NCBI RefSeq assembly: GCF_014982715.1
Contig: NZ_JADCJY010000002.1
Span: 186,001-250,000, forward strand
Length of the DNA: 64,000 nucleotides
From: Gallalistipes aquisgranensis
Lineage (GTDB): Bacteria; Bacteroidota; Bacteroidia; Bacteroidales; Rikenellaceae
Direction: 5' to 3'
The position numbers and the translations under genes were made by a program. Shown piece after piece: positions 41,244 through 50,173 of this stretch (its first letter is position 1; each line of letters starts with the position of its first letter). The notes below the pieces were generated by a model, which did not search any database, was not told the DNA's origin, and saw nothing but the letters and a program-made list of their open reading frames with translations.

Positions 41244-42371
41244 ATGCCCAAGCACAACTTTCCGGACGACCACATAGACCACTACGAAAATCACCACAAG
41301 GAGCATTTCGACAGCGCCCTCAACGTCAATTCGGGCGTGGAACAGCCTCCGGTGGTGAATCCTCATTTCCGGCGGGTAAAACGCCACACGCTCACCACGG
41401 ACGAGTATGTCGAAGGCATCCTCGCATCCAATATCACGATCCTCTCACAGGCCATCACGCTTATAGAAAGTCACAATCCGGCCCACTACACCCAAGCGCA
41501 GGAGATCATCGAACGCTGCCTGCCCCACAGCGGACGTTCGGTGCGCATCGGCATTACGGGTGTACCCGGTGCCGGCAAATCGACCTTCATCGAGGCGGTC
41601 GGCGGCATGGTCACGGCAGACGGGCACAAACTGGCGGTACTGGCCATCGACCCCAGTTCGGAGCGGAGCGGAGGATCGATCCTGGGCGACAAAACCCGCA
41701 TGGAGAGCATATCCTCGAATCCGGACGTCTTCATCCGGCCCTCCCCGTCGGCCGGATCGCTGGGCGGCGTGGCCCGCAAGACGCGCGAGACGATCGTCCT
41801 GTGCGAAGCGGCCGGTTTCGACGTGATCTTCATCGAGACGGTAGGCGTGGGACAATCCGAGACGGCCGTCCATTCGATGGTGGACCTCTTCATGCTGCTC
41901 CAGATTTCCGGAGCGGGCGACGAATTGCAGGGCATCAAACGGGGCATCATGGAGATGGCCGATCTGGTGGCCATCACCAAGGCCGACGGCGAAAATGTCG
42001 CCAAGGCGCAGATCGCACGCACACACTTCATCAATGCGCTGATGCTCTTTCCGACCCCCGAATCCGAGTGGCGTCCCAAAGTCTACACCTGCTCGGCAGT
42101 GGATAAATCGGGACTGAGGGAGGTATGGGAAGGCGTGGAAGAGTTCCTCTCCTTCACCAAAAACAACGGATACTTCCACCGGAACCGCCAGCGGCAAAGC
42201 AAATACTGGATGTACGAAACGATCAACGAAGCGCTGAAGGAACACTTTTACCGCAATCCCGCCGTGGAGAAGGCCCTGCCGGGTTACGAACAAAAAGTGT
42301 TGGAGGACCGGATAAGTTCCTTCATCGCAGCCAAAGAGCTGCTGACGGCATACTTTTCCAAAACGGAATAA
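41244..42371 (+). CDS. meaB: Methylmalonyl-CoA mutase-associated GTPase MeaB
   Basis: 375-residue G3E GTPase that guards and reloads the B12 cofactor of methylmalonyl-CoA mutase. P-loop GVPGAGKSTF, then DPSSERSGGSILGDKTRM, the switch segment ETVGVGQSE, and TKADGEN for guanine binding. About 50 N-terminal residues precede the family core. It belongs to the same pathway as the mce-mmd operon 2 kb away on the other strand. Confidence 0.95.
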   Translation: MPKHNFPDDHIDHYENHHKEHFDSALNVNSGVEQPPVVNPHFRRVKRHTLTTDEYVEGILASNITILSQAITLIESHNPAHYTQAQEIIERCLPHSGRSVRIGITGVPGAGKSTFIEAVGGMVTADGHKLAVLAIDPSSERSGGSILGDKTRMESISSNPDVFIRPSPSAGSLGGVARKTRETIVLCEAAGFDVIFIETVGVGQSETAVHSMVDLFMLLQISGAGDELQGIKRGIMEMADLVAITKADGENVAKAQIARTHFINALMLFPTPESEWRPKVYTCSAVDKSGLREVWEGVEEFLSFTKNNGYFHRNRQRQSKYWMYETINEALKEHFYRNPAVEKALPGYEQKVLEDRISSFIAAKELLTAYFSKTE

Positions 42372-42393
42372 GAAGACCCTCCATCCGGGTATG

Positions 42394-42424
42394 AAAAAGG
42401 GTGCTCTCCTGAGAGCACCCTTTA
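42394..42424. terminator. Bidirectional terminator between meaB and topA
   Basis: AAAGGGTGCTCT pairs with AGAGCACCCTTT around CCTG within 42396-42423; A-run on the left and T-run on the right serve both convergent genes. Confidence 0.88.
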
Positions 42425-42479
42425 TTCACATTTCCTGTCTGCGGACAGCCGGGCTCCCTGCCCCGCCCGCAGGATGAGG

Positions 42480-44780
42480 CTACTTTTTGGATGTCTCGAT
42501 GATCCGGCGGCACTCCTCGAGCGACAGCTCGGCCGGAACCGCACCTTTGGGAATCCGGTAGTTCTTTCCCTTGTAGGCGATATACGGTCCGTAACGGCCG
42601 TTGAGCACCTGCAGATCGGGCTCCTCGGAGAAGGTCCGGATCGGGGTCTTCGCCGAAGCGTCCTTGTTCTTCTTCTCCTCGATCAGCTGTACGGCCCTCT
42701 CCAGCGTAATAGTATAAGGATCGTCCGTCCTGGCCAGCGAAGTAAATTTACCGTCGTAACGGACATAGGGACCGAACTTGCCGATACCGATCACCACGTC
42801 CTTTCCGTCGATCTGACCCGCCACTCGGGGCAGAGAGAAGAGTTCGAGCGCCTCCTCGAGCGTGATGGACGCAATCAACTGACCCTTTTTCAGGCTGGCA
42901 TACCGGGGTTTTTCACCCTCCTCGTTTCCGCCGATCTGCACCATCGGACCATAACGGCCGATACGGGCCGACACCTCCTTGCCTGTCGCGGGATCGACGC
43001 CCAGCACGCGCACCGGGTGCGTATGCTGGGGAACGGCCCCCATCGCCTCCTCGACCGTGGCATGGAACGAGTCGTAGAACGAACGGATCATCTCCTGCCA
43101 TCCCTTCTTGCCCTCGGCGATCTCGTCGAACTCCTTCTCCACGCTGGCCGTGAAATTATAATCCAGAATCGCCTTGAACTGCGCCTCCAGATAATCGTTC
43201 ACCAGCATGCCTATATCGGTAGGAGCCAGACGCCCCTTCTCCCGGCCGACATTTTCGGTACCCGTCTTCTCGGTGATCTTTCCCTTTTCCAGTTTCAACT
43301 GAAGATACTCGCGCTTGACACCCTCGCGGTTCTGTTTGACCACATAACCGCGATTGATGATCGTCGTAATGGTCGGGGCATAAGTCGAAGGCCGGCCGAT
43401 CCCCAACTCCTCCAGACGCTTGACGAGGGAGGCCTCGCTGTATCTCGGAGGCGACTGGGTGAAACGCTGCGTCGCGGTGACATTCACATCCGTCAGGGCA
43501 TCGCCCACGGCCATACGCGGAAGCACGCCCTCGGCCGACTGTTCCCCTTCGTCGTCCACCCCTTCGGAGTAGAGCCTCAGGAAACCGTCGAAACGGATCA
43601 CCTCGCCCGTAGCCACGAACAACTCTTTCGCACCGCTGACGTCGATCGTCACCGTCGTCCGGTCGATCCGGGCAGCGGCCATCTGCGAAGCGACCGTCCG
43701 TTTCCAGATCAGTTCATAGAGCCTTTTTTCAGCGGGCGACCCGTCGATCTCGGTTTTATTGATATAAGTGGGGCGAATCGCCTCGTGAGCCTCCTGCGCA
43801 CCTTTGGTTTTGGTCTTGAAATTACGGGGTTCGGAATATTTTTCGCCGAACAGTTTGGTGATCTCCTCCTTCGAGGCGGCGATGGCCTGGGCGGCCAGAT
43901 TCACCGAGTCGGTACGCATGTAGGTAATCGAACCCTGCTCGTAGAGTTTCTGTGCCACGGACATGGTTTGGGAAACCGACATACCCAACTTGCGGGCGGC
44001 CTCCTGCTGGAGGGTCGAGGTGGTGAAGGGAGGGGCCGGCGATTTCACGGCCGGTTTCTGCTCGCTTTTCACCACGGAAAACGAGGCTCCGTCGCATTTT
44101 TCGAGAAAAGCCCGGGCCTCTTCCAGCGTATCGAAACGCCGGTTCAGCTCGGCACGGAACAGCGTCTTGTCCGGATCGGAAGTGACGTAAAACTGGGCCA
44201 CCACCCTGAAATAAGGAGTCGGTACGAAACCTATGATCTCCCGTTCGCGCTCCACCAGCAGACGCACGGCCACGCTCTGCACACGCCCGGCCGACAGGGA
44301 AGGCTTTACCTTTTTCCATAACACGGGCGAAAGTTCGAACCCGACGAGCCGGTCGAGAATCCGGCGGGCCTGCTGGGCGTTGACCAGATTCATGTTCACG
44401 GTACGGGGCTTTTCGATGGCAGCCAGAATGGCCGGTTTGGTGATCTCGTGGAATACGATCCGGCGGGTCTCCTCCACCGGCAGCCCCAACACCTGCGTCA
44501 GATGCCAGGCAATAGCCTCCCCTTCGCGGTCTTCATCGGAGGCGAGCCACACCCGTTTGGCGCTTTTGGCCAGTTTGGAAAGCTCGGCCACCACCTTTTT
44601 CTTGTCGTCCGAAATTTCGTAGGTCGGAGCGAAACCGTGCGGAATGTCGATTCCCAGATCCTTCTTGGCCAGATCGCGGATATGCCCGAAACTGGACTTA
44701 ACCGTATATTCCTTACCGAGAAACTTTTCGATGGTCTTGGCTTTGGCCGGCGACTCAACGATCACTAAATTTTCCGTCAT
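42480..44780 (-). CDS. topA: DNA topoisomerase I (type IA)
   Basis: 766 residues. The Toprim domain begins LVIVESPAKAKTIEKFLG with the acidic DEDREGEAIAWHL motif; the active-site Tyr is in GSITYMRTDS; LSAGRVQSVAVRLLVERE is conserved. The C-terminal third carries three Toprim_C repeats (IGRYGPMVQIG, IGKFGPYVRYDG, NGRYGPYIAYKG) instead of tetra-cysteine zinc ribbons, as usual in Bacteroidota. It relaxes negative supercoils. It follows the DUF4270 gene after a terminator-like hairpin. Confidence 0.97.
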   Translation of the reverse strand: MTENLVIVESPAKAKTIEKFLGKEYTVKSSFGHIRDLAKKDLGIDIPHGFAPTYEISDDKKKVVAELSKLAKSAKRVWLASDEDREGEAIAWHLTQVLGLPVEETRRIVFHEITKPAILAAIEKPRTVNMNLVNAQQARRILDRLVGFELSPVLWKKVKPSLSAGRVQSVAVRLLVEREREIIGFVPTPYFRVVAQFYVTSDPDKTLFRAELNRRFDTLEEARAFLEKCDGASFSVVKSEQKPAVKSPAPPFTTSTLQQEAARKLGMSVSQTMSVAQKLYEQGSITYMRTDSVNLAAQAIAASKEEITKLFGEKYSEPRNFKTKTKGAQEAHEAIRPTYINKTEIDGSPAEKRLYELIWKRTVASQMAAARIDRTTVTIDVSGAKELFVATGEVIRFDGFLRLYSEGVDDEGEQSAEGVLPRMAVGDALTDVNVTATQRFTQSPPRYSEASLVKRLEELGIGRPSTYAPTITTIINRGYVVKQNREGVKREYLQLKLEKGKITEKTGTENVGREKGRLAPTDIGMLVNDYLEAQFKAILDYNFTASVEKEFDEIAEGKKGWQEMIRSFYDSFHATVEEAMGAVPQHTHPVRVLGVDPATGKEVSARIGRYGPMVQIGGNEEGEKPRYASLKKGQLIASITLEEALELFSLPRVAGQIDGKDVVIGIGKFGPYVRYDGKFTSLARTDDPYTITLERAVQLIEEKKNKDASAKTPIRTFSEEPDLQVLNGRYGPYIAYKGKNYRIPKGAVPAELSLEECRRIIETSKK

Positions 44781-44796
44781 AAATCCCTTATTGCAT

Positions 44797-44831
44797 AAAA
44801 AGCGAAAACCTAAAGAAGTCTTTAGGTTCGC
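44797..44831 (-). terminator. Terminator between the DUF4270 gene and topA
   Basis: AACCTAAAG (44807-44815) pairs with CTTTAGGTT (44820-44828) around AAGT, with outer GCG/CGC pairs; read on the minus strand it is followed by CGCTTTTTA. Confidence 0.82.
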
Positions 44832-44838
44832 CTTTAAC

Positions 44839-46251
44839 TTATTTCATTAAAGTGTATGTCAGTATCAATTTCATCCTTCCCTCTCCCGTAGCGGGACTCC
44901 GCAGAGCCACTTGCCCGAAAGTGTAGGTCAGGGAGACGTCCGGCGTGAGATAAACCGTCTCCTGTTGGGCCGTGTGGCCCGGTTGCCAGCCGATCACCAT
45001 CTTCTGGATATAGTTGGTGATGTCCATCAGATAGTAGTAATTACTACGGTTCAGGTATCCGTCGTAGGCGAGCGTACCGCCCTGCTGCTGTTCGTACTGG
45101 TAATAGTAATCCGGGATCGGGTCCAGATCGGAATAGTTGAAGAACATGCCCAGGCGTGAAGGAGCCTTGTCCATCGACTCGGCCCAGGTCAGCGGCGGCT
45201 GAGGCTCATCCATCTCGACGATCAGGCGGGCCTGGTTGATCACCATGCTCGCATTCCGGTACTCCTCGCCGTGTTTGTCGCGCAGTGCTTCGATCTCGGA
45301 TTTCAATCGCTCGGAAAAACGCAGATAGGTCGTCACACCGGCCAACGTCTGCACGTAAGCCGTGGAGACCGGATTATCCGAAGGCAGCGTATCGTTCAGC
45401 AGAGTTTCGATCTCGGTTCCGGCATAATCGTGCAGAATCCGGGAGATGGACGTGTTGTACGAGTAGGTTCCGTCGTCGAAATAGTAACTGAGCGAAACGG
45501 TGCTGTCCTTGTCGGTCTCCGTATCCCGGAAATGGGTATACAGCGTCATGTAGGACTCTTCGAGCGTGATACTCGAAAGGGCCGCATCCGTCTCCGTATC
45601 GGCAGGGGCCGGTGCGATATAAAGTCCGTTGAACATGCTGAGGAAAGCGGTATCCGCTTCATAGACCGAAGCGGGAGCATCGGCCAGCCGCTGCATGAAA
45701 GCCCGGCCTTTCTCGCCGCTCTCTTCCGCCTTGAGCGTAATCAGGAAATGTTCACCGGCCTTGTGCGTAAAGGTAAACAGGGGCTCCTGGTCGATCACCT
45801 CTTCCGCCGGAAAATCGACGTAATAGGTGGAATCCATCGCAATCGGTTTGTTCACCTCGTAGATATTGTATGTCAGCGTCTTGGACGAATCGCCCGAATA
45901 ACTGCCCACATAGAGATTGAGCTGAATCGAATCGGCCTTCGGGCTCGGTCCGAACCGGTTTTCCGTATCGGTGAAGGCCCCGGGCACATACTGCATGAGG
46001 GCGCTGGCCGTAGTCTTGCCGTACGTGTCGGACAGAGTGTTGCCCAGAAAGGTAACCCCCAGATTGTTGGAGGGGATCTTATTGGTCTGGGTCAGATAGG
46101 CGTCTATGCTGTAAACGGTATCCACGGCAAAGGCGGGACGGAAACTGTCCGGCAGGAAATTCAGCCCCAGCGAATCGTCCACGGAGGTACACGCCGACAG
46201 CGAAACAGACAGTATCGCCGTTACGCACAGATATCTCGTTGTCCGCCTCAT
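44839..46251 (-). CDS. DUF4270 family surface lipoprotein
   Basis: 470 residues from ATG 46251. The N-terminus is a lipoprotein signal: MRRTTRYLCVTAILSVSLSACTS, lipobox LSAC. Family features follow: DDSLGLNFLPD at the start of the mature protein, then a long beta-rich region rich in Asp, Thr and Tyr, and LTYTLMK at the end. Function is unknown. Its start lies five bases after the stop of the glycogen-synthase-like gene (a start at 46272 would overlap that gene), so the pair is translationally linked. Longer in-frame starts would destroy the signal peptide. Confidence 0.85.
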   Translation of the reverse strand: MRRTTRYLCVTAILSVSLSACTSVDDSLGLNFLPDSFRPAFAVDTVYSIDAYLTQTNKIPSNNLGVTFLGNTLSDTYGKTTASALMQYVPGAFTDTENRFGPSPKADSIQLNLYVGSYSGDSSKTLTYNIYEVNKPIAMDSTYYVDFPAEEVIDQEPLFTFTHKAGEHFLITLKAEESGEKGRAFMQRLADAPASVYEADTAFLSMFNGLYIAPAPADTETDAALSSITLEESYMTLYTHFRDTETDKDSTVSLSYYFDDGTYSYNTSISRILHDYAGTEIETLLNDTLPSDNPVSTAYVQTLAGVTTYLRFSERLKSEIEALRDKHGEEYRNASMVINQARLIVEMDEPQPPLTWAESMDKAPSRLGMFFNYSDLDPIPDYYYQYEQQQGGTLAYDGYLNRSNYYYLMDITNYIQKMVIGWQPGHTAQQETVYLTPDVSLTYTFGQVALRSPATGEGRMKLILTYTLMK

Positions 46252-46255
46252 CGCA

Positions 46256-47065
46256 TCAAAACAATTCTTCATAAAATTTCTGATAATTATCAAGGTATTG
46301 TGCCGTCGATTTGTCCTGATACGGAAGCACGGGCTTTCCCGTTTTGCCGAGATATTCCATAACCGCGGGATCGGGATTGTGCGCTTCGATGACAACACCG
46401 TCTGCGTAATCAATAACGAACTTCATCAGGTTTTGGTATGAAGGCTGCGCGATTAATTCCAGTTTATCACTCTGGACACCTTCGTTTTGTATCTTGGTTC
46501 CAAAATTCTCGTCGAGCTGTCCCCCGAATCCGTCGTCGTAGAGCGAAACGACGATCTTCGCGTCGCGGAACAGGGGGTCGTCCACGAAAGCGCCCCGCAG
46601 GTAGAGGGGCACGATCGCCGAAAACCACCCGTGGCAATGGACCACATCGGGCTGCCAGCGCAACTTCTTCACGGTCTCGAGCACACCGCGCGCAAAGAAA
46701 ATAGCCCTTTCGTCGTTGTCCGGGAACCACGTCCCGTCGGCATCGGTCAGCACGGCCTTGCGGCTGAAGTAGTCGTCGTTGTCGATGAAATAGATCTGGA
46801 CCCGCGCGGCCGGAATCGAAGCCACCTTGATGATGAGCTGGTGGTCGTTGTCGTCGATGATCAGGTTCATCCCCGAAAGGCGGATCACCTCGTGCAACTG
46901 GTTGCGGCGTTCGTTGATACAGCCGTACCGCGGCATGAACGTCCGGATCTCGTAACCCCGTTCCTGCATGGCCTGCGACAGTGTCCGGCACAGCGAGGAC
47001 ATTTCGGTCTCCGGAAGATAGGGGGTGATCTCCTGGCAGACGTAAAGGATTCTGGTACTGCTCAT
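46256..47065 (-). CDS. Glycogen/starch-synthase-like protein, N-terminal GT5 domain only
   Basis: 269 residues resembling the first Rossmann domain of GT5 glycogen synthase: ILYVCQEITPYLPETEMSSL, DVVHCHGWFSAIVPLYLR, and a C-terminal helix pair. The usual KxGGL donor-binding motif is absent (the position reads ETEMSS) and the second GT-B domain is missing altogether, so normal ADP-glucose transfer is doubtful. No second-domain remnant is seen downstream; the DUF4270 lipoprotein gene starts at once. The same short form next to DUF4270 is, to my knowledge, usual in Bacteroidales, so this is a family rather than a broken gene. Confidence 0.85.
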   Translation of the reverse strand: MSSTRILYVCQEITPYLPETEMSSLCRTLSQAMQERGYEIRTFMPRYGCINERRNQLHEVIRLSGMNLIIDDNDHQLIIKVASIPAARVQIYFIDNDDYFSRKAVLTDADGTWFPDNDERAIFFARGVLETVKKLRWQPDVVHCHGWFSAIVPLYLRGAFVDDPLFRDAKIVVSLYDDGFGGQLDENFGTKIQNEGVQSDKLELIAQPSYQNLMKFVIDYADGVVIEAHNPDPAVMEYLGKTGKPVLPYQDKSTAQYLDNYQKFYEELF

Positions 47066-47100
47066 CGATGATTTCTGTTAATTCGGCGACTTTCCATGCA

Positions 47101-47132
47101 CAAAGGTACTAAAAAATTACCATTCCGACAAC
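47101..47132 (-). promoter_or_regulatory. Promoter of the glycogen-synthase-like/DUF4270 pair
   Basis: Minus-strand TACCTTTG (47108-47101) is an exact -7 box; GTTG (47132-47129) is 20 bases upstream with one mismatch to TTTG. Confidence 0.7.
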
Positions 47133-47167
47133 TCCTGCCGGGACACCCGTTCCGCAACCGTCAACCG

Positions 47168-48217
47168 TCAGATTATCAACATGGCATCCCCGTAGGTTCC
47201 GAAGCGGTATTTCTCCTCTTTGGCCACCTTGTAGGCATTCATCACCGTGTCGTAGCCGCCGAAGGCGGCCACCATCATCAGCTGAGTGGAGTAGGGCAGA
47301 TGGAAATTACTGATCATCGAATCGGCCACGCTGAATTCGTAGGGACAAAAGATGAACTTGTTGGTCCAGCCTTCGTAAGGCTTGAGGAATCCTTCGGTCG
47401 AAACGGAACTTTCGATCGTCCGCATCACCGTGGTCCCCACGGCACAAACCCGGCGTCCCTTCTCCTTGGCATGATTGACGGTCTGCGCCGCATCCTCGGG
47501 AATGAAAATCTGCTCGGAGTCCATCTTATGCTTGGTCAGATCTTCGACATCCACCGTACGGAAATTGCCGAGCCCCACGTGCAGGGTGATTTCGGCCGTC
47601 TGAATTCCCTTGATCTCCATCCGTTTGAGCAGATGCTTGCTGAAATGGAGACCGGCCGTCGGGGCCGCCACGGCCCCCTCGTGTTTGGCGAAAATGGTCT
47701 GGTATCGTTCGTCGTCGATCGGTTCCACCTTTTCCCTCACCCATTTGGGCAGCGGCGTCTCACCCATCTTGTAGAGCGTGGCCTTGAACTCTTCATAACT
47801 GCCGTCGAACAGGAAGCGCAGCGTACGACCCCTCGACGTCGTATTGTCGATCACCTCGGCCACCAGCAGGTCGTCGTCCCCGAAATAGAGCTTGTTCCCG
47901 ATCCGAATCTTCCGGGCGGGATCCACCAGCACGTCCCACAGGCGCAGGTCGCGGTTCAGCTCACGGAGCAGGAAAATCTCGATTTCGGCGCCGGTCTTCT
48001 CCTTGTTGCCGTACAGACGGGCAGGAAAAACCTTGGTATTATTGAAAATAAAGACGTCGTTCTCATCGAAATAGTCGATCACATCCTTAAAAATCCGGTG
48101 TTCGATCTCCCCCGTGTCCCGGTGCACGATCATCAGGCGGGACTCGTCGCGGTTCTCGGTCGGATACTTGGCCAGCATATCCGGCGAAAAGGGGTAGTTG
48201 TACTGGGATAGCTTCAT
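47168..48217 (-). CDS. queA: tRNA preQ1(34) S-adenosylmethionine ribosyltransferase-isomerase
   Basis: 349 residues. Forms epoxyqueuosine at position 34 of tRNAs with GUN anticodons. Starts [19 protein letters not shown]; conserved [25 protein letters not shown] and the closing [30 protein letters not shown]. Length is normal. It lies 53 bases after truB, so two tRNA-modification genes are probably cotranscribed. Confidence 0.96.
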   Translation of the reverse strand: MKLSQYNYPFSPDMLAKYPTENRDESRLMIVHRDTGEIEHRIFKDVIDYFDENDVFIFNNTKVFPARLYGNKEKTGAEIEIFLLRELNRDLRLWDVLVDPARKIRIGNKLYFGDDDLLVAEVIDNTTSRGRTLRFLFDGSYEEFKATLYKMGETPLPKWVREKVEPIDDERYQTIFAKHEGAVAAPTAGLHFSKHLLKRMEIKGIQTAEITLHVGLGNFRTVDVEDLTKHKMDSEQIFIPEDAAQTVNHAKEKGRRVCAVGTTVMRTIESSVSTEGFLKPYEGWTNKFIFCPYEFSVADSMISNFHLPYSTQLMMVAAFGGYDTVMNAYKVAKEEKYRFGTYGDAMLII

Positions 48218-48270
48218 AGCGTTCGAAATTCGATTTTACATGCGCATAACAAAATATATACGCGAAAAAT

Positions 48271-48984
48271 CTAATTTTGTTTCGCGGAACCCAGAATTTT
48301 TTCGATCTCCTCCAGCGCGTAACACTCCTCCACCCGAAAATTCCCGCTGCGCGTACGGCACAAAGCGGAAAGATAGGCCCCGCTTCCGAGTTTTTCGCCC
48401 AATTCCTGTGCGATGGACCGGATATAAGTCCCCTTGCTGCATGCGATCCGCACTTCGACCGCAGGGGGCGCCCAACGCAGGATCTCCATCGAATAGACTG
48501 TGATGAGCGCACGCCGCATGGCGACCTCCCGGCCGGCCCGGGCATATTCGTAGGCCCGCTTCCCTTCGATCATCTTGGCGGAATAGACGGGAGGGGTCTG
48601 CAACCTCTCTCCGCACAGAGCCCGGAGAGCCTCTTCGGTCATCTCCCGGGTAATATGTTCCCACGGATAAGTCCGGTCCACCGGATGTTCCATATCGAAA
48701 CTGGGGGTAGTGGCCCCCAGCGTGAATTCAGCCACATACTCCTTCGCCTCGGCCTGCAACGCCTCGGCCTGTTTGGTCGCCTTTCCGACACACAGGATCA
48801 GCACGCCCGAAGCGAGCGGGTCCAGCGTTCCCGCATGTCCGATCTTGATTTTCCTGTACCCAAGATGCTTCAGGAGCACCTTTACCTTGCGCACCACATC
48901 GGCTGAAGTCCATCCGAGCGGTTTATCGACGGGGATCACCGCCCCTTCCGGAAAATCGAGTTCTTTCGATAAAATCTTTTCCAC
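48271..48984 (-). CDS. truB: tRNA pseudouridine(55) synthase
   Basis: 237 residues from a GTG start. Makes pseudouridine in the T loop of tRNAs. The catalytic Asp is in HAGTLDPLASGVLILC; VDKPLGWTSADVV at the N-terminus and GTYIRSIAQELG later are conserved. Slightly shorter than enteric TruB because the C-terminal PUA domain is missing. It lies 58 bases after the unknown lipoprotein gene. Confidence 0.95.
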   Translation of the reverse strand: MEKILSKELDFPEGAVIPVDKPLGWTSADVVRKVKVLLKHLGYRKIKIGHAGTLDPLASGVLILCVGKATKQAEALQAEAKEYVAEFTLGATTPSFDMEHPVDRTYPWEHITREMTEEALRALCGERLQTPPVYSAKMIEGKRAYEYARAGREVAMRRALITVYSMEILRWAPPAVEVRIACSKGTYIRSIAQELGEKLGSGAYLSALCRTRSGNFRVEECYALEEIEKILGSAKQN

Positions 48985-49042
48985 AATATTTCAACTGTCA
49001 ATCATACCGCGCCCCAAGGCAGACGAAAAGAAACGCCCTCCG

Positions 49043-50128
49043 TCATTTCATATAAACGCGATGGACTCCCGACTTGGCGATATTACGGGCTACATCGAGA
49101 TACGCCGGCTTGCCGATCGTATAATATCCCAGGCAAAAAGCCGTAATACCCTCGCTGTAATTGAAACGCTTGGGACTTCCGTCCCGGTGAACATGCGTAC
49201 CGCCCACCCGGGTATCGCCCCGCGTATCGACATTTCCTTCCGAGTCCACGCGCCCGCTCACGTAATCGAGGGTCCGGCCTGCCATGTAAGCGATCCTGTC
49301 ACGCGTCTCCCTGTCAGGACAGACCAGACGGTAGCGCATGGCCATCATGGCTCCCGCATCCATGTAACTGGCATCCAGCCCGCCCAGCTCGGGACTCAGC
49401 CCGTCGGGCGTCATCAGATCCAGTCCTTCGCGGGAATAGGCCAGTGCGGCGTCCGACAGATATTCGTCTCCGGTCAGCCAGGCAATAGTCCCCAACGCCT
49501 CGCTGATGATATGCTTACGATGCGTATAAGGCTGATTGGTCTTTTTCCCTTCCCTGGCGATATCGGAATCGACCAGCCAATACCCGGTCTTGTGCAACCG
49601 GTCAAGATACCTATCTACTATATACTGATACTCGGGAAGTTCCGATTGCCGGATCAACAGCAATCCGCGCGCTACGGACCCGGCGAATATCTCGGTGCTG
49701 TGGAACGGATCGGCACATCCGGGAAAGCCCCCGTCTTCGCCCTGACGGGAGAAAGCCCAGTCCAACTCCCTGACCGCCCGATCGATCAACCCCTTATCGT
49801 CGCCATCCAACATCCGATGCACGATCCCTGCCTCAATCCGGTCCCCCGCGATACGCTGCTCCTCAATATACCAGCGATCACGTTCTCCCCGCTCGTATTT
49901 CAGATTGGCTCCGGCCGCTCCCGTCTCCGAAACGGGCTGAAAGCGATCCGGTACGAAAATCTCCTCCTGCAGAATCCGGCAATCGCACAGCACGTCCAAC
50001 AGCCGCACCGTGTCCGGGACAGGCACGGCAAGTGCCGTCTTTTTATCCGCAGAGACACAGGACAGGAATCCCGCTATCACCGACAGCAGCAAAACCGATT
50101 CCGCTCCTCTCCACAACACTCGTTTCAT
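49043..50128 (-). CDS. Unknown lipoprotein with a probable alpha/alpha-toroid fold
   Basis: 361 residues. The N-terminus is a lipoprotein signal (SVLLLSVIAGFLSC, lipobox FLSC). Motifs such as FSRQGEDGGFPG, SEALGTIAWLTGDEYLSDAALAY and LSPELGGLDASYMDAGA recall alpha/alpha-barrel glycosidases and polysaccharide lyases, whose helices pair in this way, but no known catalytic set was recognised. Lies between the ROK kinase and truB on the same strand. Carbohydrate processing is a guess based on fold and neighbour. Confidence 0.7.
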   Translation of the reverse strand: MKRVLWRGAESVLLLSVIAGFLSCVSADKKTALAVPVPDTVRLLDVLCDCRILQEEIFVPDRFQPVSETGAAGANLKYERGERDRWYIEEQRIAGDRIEAGIVHRMLDGDDKGLIDRAVRELDWAFSRQGEDGGFPGCADPFHSTEIFAGSVARGLLLIRQSELPEYQYIVDRYLDRLHKTGYWLVDSDIAREGKKTNQPYTHRKHIISEALGTIAWLTGDEYLSDAALAYSREGLDLMTPDGLSPELGGLDASYMDAGAMMAMRYRLVCPDRETRDRIAYMAGRTLDYVSGRVDSEGNVDTRGDTRVGGTHVHRDGSPKRFNYSEGITAFCLGYYTIGKPAYLDVARNIAKSGVHRVYMK

Positions 50129-50173
50129 CGTATTTATTTTTAGGTCCGCAATTTTTCACATACTTATCACATC

